From: WLMZ01 sp043747765
Lineage (GTDB): Bacteria > Actinomycetota > Acidimicrobiia > Acidimicrobiales > Ilumatobacteraceae
Assembly (NCBI GenBank): GCA_043747765.1
Contig: JAYTOM010000048.1
Span: 1-5,805, forward strand
Direction of reading: 5' to 3'
Length of the DNA stretch: 5,805 bases
A model generated the notes under the pieces. That model made no database searches and had not been told where the DNA came from. It was given only the letters and a program-made list of their open reading frames with translations. Of this stretch, positions 4,726 through 5,805 are shown one piece after another (positions within the stretch are counted from its first letter, which is position 1; every line of letters begins with the position of its first letter). Both the position numbers and the translations under genes were made by a program.

Positions 4726-5741
4726 GCGACAGCGACCAACAGACAACGCCTTACACGGCCGAGGAACGGGCAGCCTTCTACGCCGAATTGCAGCCCTTCT
4801 TCGGTCGGGAGATCGGCATCGATCAGCACGGACCCGATCCCGTCAACGTGCCGATGATCCGCCACTGGGTCGAGGCAATGGGCGACAAGAATCCGGTCTA
4901 CACAGAAGAGGCCGCGGCGATTGCGTCGGTGCACAACGGGATCGTTGCTCCCCCGACGATGTTGCAGGCCTGGGTGATGCGAGCCTACGGGGTCGACCGC
5001 AACGCGATCGGTCCCAATCCCTATGCCGATCTCACAGCACTCATCGAGTCGCATGGCTTCACCTCGGTCGTCGCTAGCAACTGCGAGCAGACCTACGACC
5101 GCTACCTCCGGCCGGGCGACCGGATCACGATGCGGACGGTGATCAACGATGTGTCACCGGAAAAGACGACAGCGCTCGGTGCCGGCCACTTCGTCACCAC
5201 CCGCCAGGACTACTTCGATCACAACGGTGACCGGGTCGGCAGCATGCTGTTCCGCATCCTCAAGTTCCGACCAGCGCCCAAGCCGTCCCTGGTGCCGCCC
5301 GTCGCGGCTCGCCCGATTCGTCCGCGTCCGGCGACGACGCATGACAACGCGTTCTTCTTCGACGGGCTGATGGATGGCAAGCTGCTCATCCAACAGTGCG
5401 CCACATGTGGAACGTTGCGTCATCCGCCGGGACCGATGTGCCGGACGTGTCACTCGCTCGAATGGACAACGCTGCAGTCGGCGGGCATGGGCACCATCCA
5501 CAGCTTTGTCGTCGTGCATTATCCGCAGGTCGCCAGCTTCGATTATCCGAACCAGGTTGTCCTCGTCGAGCTCGACGAGGGCGTGCGAATCGTCGCCAAC
5601 ACGGTCGACATCCCGCGCGATCAGCTGGTGATCGGGTCGAGGGTGCGCCTGGTCGTCGAACGGGTCGACGAGGAACTGGCCCTGCCGTTCTTCTCGCTCG
5701 CCGACCCCGTCACCGCATCCGCAATTCGAGAGGACGTCTGA
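4722..5741 (+). CDS. MaoC-like (hot-dog) hydratase/DUF35 OB-fold fusion, ChsH2-like
   Basis: 339 residues with two recognisable halves. Residues ~12-182 form a FAS1-dehydratase/MaoC-like N-domain: VEAMGDKNPVYTEEAA (50-65) is the hydratase-2 motif, with Asp55, Asn57 and Pro58 present but Tyr60 where catalytic His is expected; then GIVAPPTMLQAW (73-84) and YDRYLRPGDRI (125-135). A Pro-rich linker (183-208) follows. Residues ~209-330 are a DUF35 domain: FFFDGLMDGKL, a zinc ribbon with Cys226/Cys229 and Cys240/Cys243, then an OB-fold beginning GMGTIHSFVVVH (255-266). This architecture matches ChsH2 of M. tuberculosis, which joins ChsH1 to hydrate the enoyl-CoA of the cholesterol side chain and uses its DUF35 part to bind the Ltp2 aldolase. 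By analogy this protein would need a separate catalytic MaoC partner, not in the window. It overlaps both neighbours (ATGA upstream, TGATG downstream), so it is co-translated with two dehydrogenases. The substrate is unknown; a steroid is only one option. Confidence 0.88.
   Translation: MSDSDQQTTPYTAEERAAFYAELQPFFGREIGIDQHGPDPVNVPMIRHWVEAMGDKNPVYTEEAAAIASVHNGIVAPPTMLQAWVMRAYGVDRNAIGPNPYADLTALIESHGFTSVVASNCEQTYDRYLRPGDRITMRTVINDVSPEKTTALGAGHFVTTRQDYFDHNGDRVGSMLFRILKFRPAPKPSLVPPVAARPIRPRPATTHDNAFFFDGLMDGKLLIQQCATCGTLRHPPGPMCRTCHSLEWTTLQSAGMGTIHSFVVVHYPQVASFDYPNQVVLVELDEGVRIVANTVDIPRDQLVIGSRVRLVVERVDEELALPFFSLADPVTASAIREDV
5728..5734 (+). promoter_or_regulatory. Ribosome binding site for the second acyl-CoA dehydrogenase
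   Basis: GAGAGGA within the last codons of the MaoC-DUF35 gene ends 6 nt before ATG at 5741, whose A is also the last base of the upstream TGA (5739-5741). A good site plus a one-base overlap supports both the start and coupled translation. Confidence 0.65.
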
Positions 5742-5805
5742 TGAACTTCGATCTCAGCGACGAGCAGAACGTCGTCAAAGACCTCGCCCAACAGATCTTC
5801 GAAGG
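5741..5805 (+). CDS. Second acyl-CoA dehydrogenase, N-terminus only (3' partial)
   Basis: Only 21 full codons are present: MNFDLSDEQ, then VVKDLAQQIFE. The opening 'FDLSDEQ ... V..LA..IF' is the usual first helix of acyl-CoA dehydrogenases (FadE type), and the position after a first dehydrogenase and a ChsH2-like gene supports this. It may be the partner subunit of the dehydrogenase at 3502-4725, as FadE28 and FadE29 pair in mycobacteria, but the gene is cut by the window edge and neither catalytic residues nor length can be checked. Confidence 0.72.
   Translation, partial: MNFDLSDEQNVVKDLAQQIFE

Overview
The window looks like chromosomal DNA from a GC-rich actinobacterium. It shows GC-biased third codon positions, acyl-CoA catabolic genes packed together with ATGA and TGATG start/stop overlaps, and a surface-protein repeat of the 'PARILDTR...NGYF' type that I associate with Acidimicrobiia (Ilumatobacter-like) and other Actinobacteria. 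The class assignment is an inference from gene style, not a measured phylogeny. All supported genes are on the + strand.

Layout. (1) Bases 2-766 are the C-terminal part of a family III (CaiB/BaiF-type) CoA-transferase that begins outside the window. (2) Bases 767-964 are intergenic and hold a large two-tier hairpin (778-845), probably a terminator-like or structured RNA element. (3) Bases 965-2190 are a decayed surface/secreted repeat-protein gene: a Thr/Pro-rich linker and three copies of a ~129-residue repeat. Copy 1 lacks 169 nt and is frameshifted, a TAG replaces a conserved Tyr codon at the copy 1/copy 2 junction, copy 2 carries a compensated pair of one-base indels, and copy 3 is intact. 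No signal peptide is visible. (4) Bases 2191-2349 hold a 9-bp hairpin and then a perfect 8+3+8 palindrome that looks like a TetR-type operator next to a possible -10 box. (5) Bases 2350-5805 are an apparent operon: an LLM-class flavin-dependent oxidoreductase, an acyl-CoA dehydrogenase, a MaoC-like/DUF35 fusion resembling mycobacterial ChsH2, and the first codons of a second acyl-CoA dehydrogenase.

How the genes may work together. CoA-transferase (activation), two acyl-CoA dehydrogenases (alpha,beta-desaturation), and a ChsH2-like subunit whose hydratase motif lacks the usual His match beta-oxidation of a bulky acyl-CoA. The model is the cholesterol side-chain (igr) locus of Mycobacterium tuberculosis, where FadE28/FadE29 and ChsH1/ChsH2 are heteromers. 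By analogy a catalytic MaoC partner (ChsH1-like) and a thiolase/aldolase (Ltp2-like) may lie just past the right edge. The real substrate cannot be read from this window.

I found no CRISPR array, tRNA, rRNA, insertion sequence or clearly new system. The items most worth a second look are the traceable decay of the repeat gene, the two-tier hairpin, the palindrome before the operon, and the ChsH2-like fusion between two acyl-CoA dehydrogenase genes.
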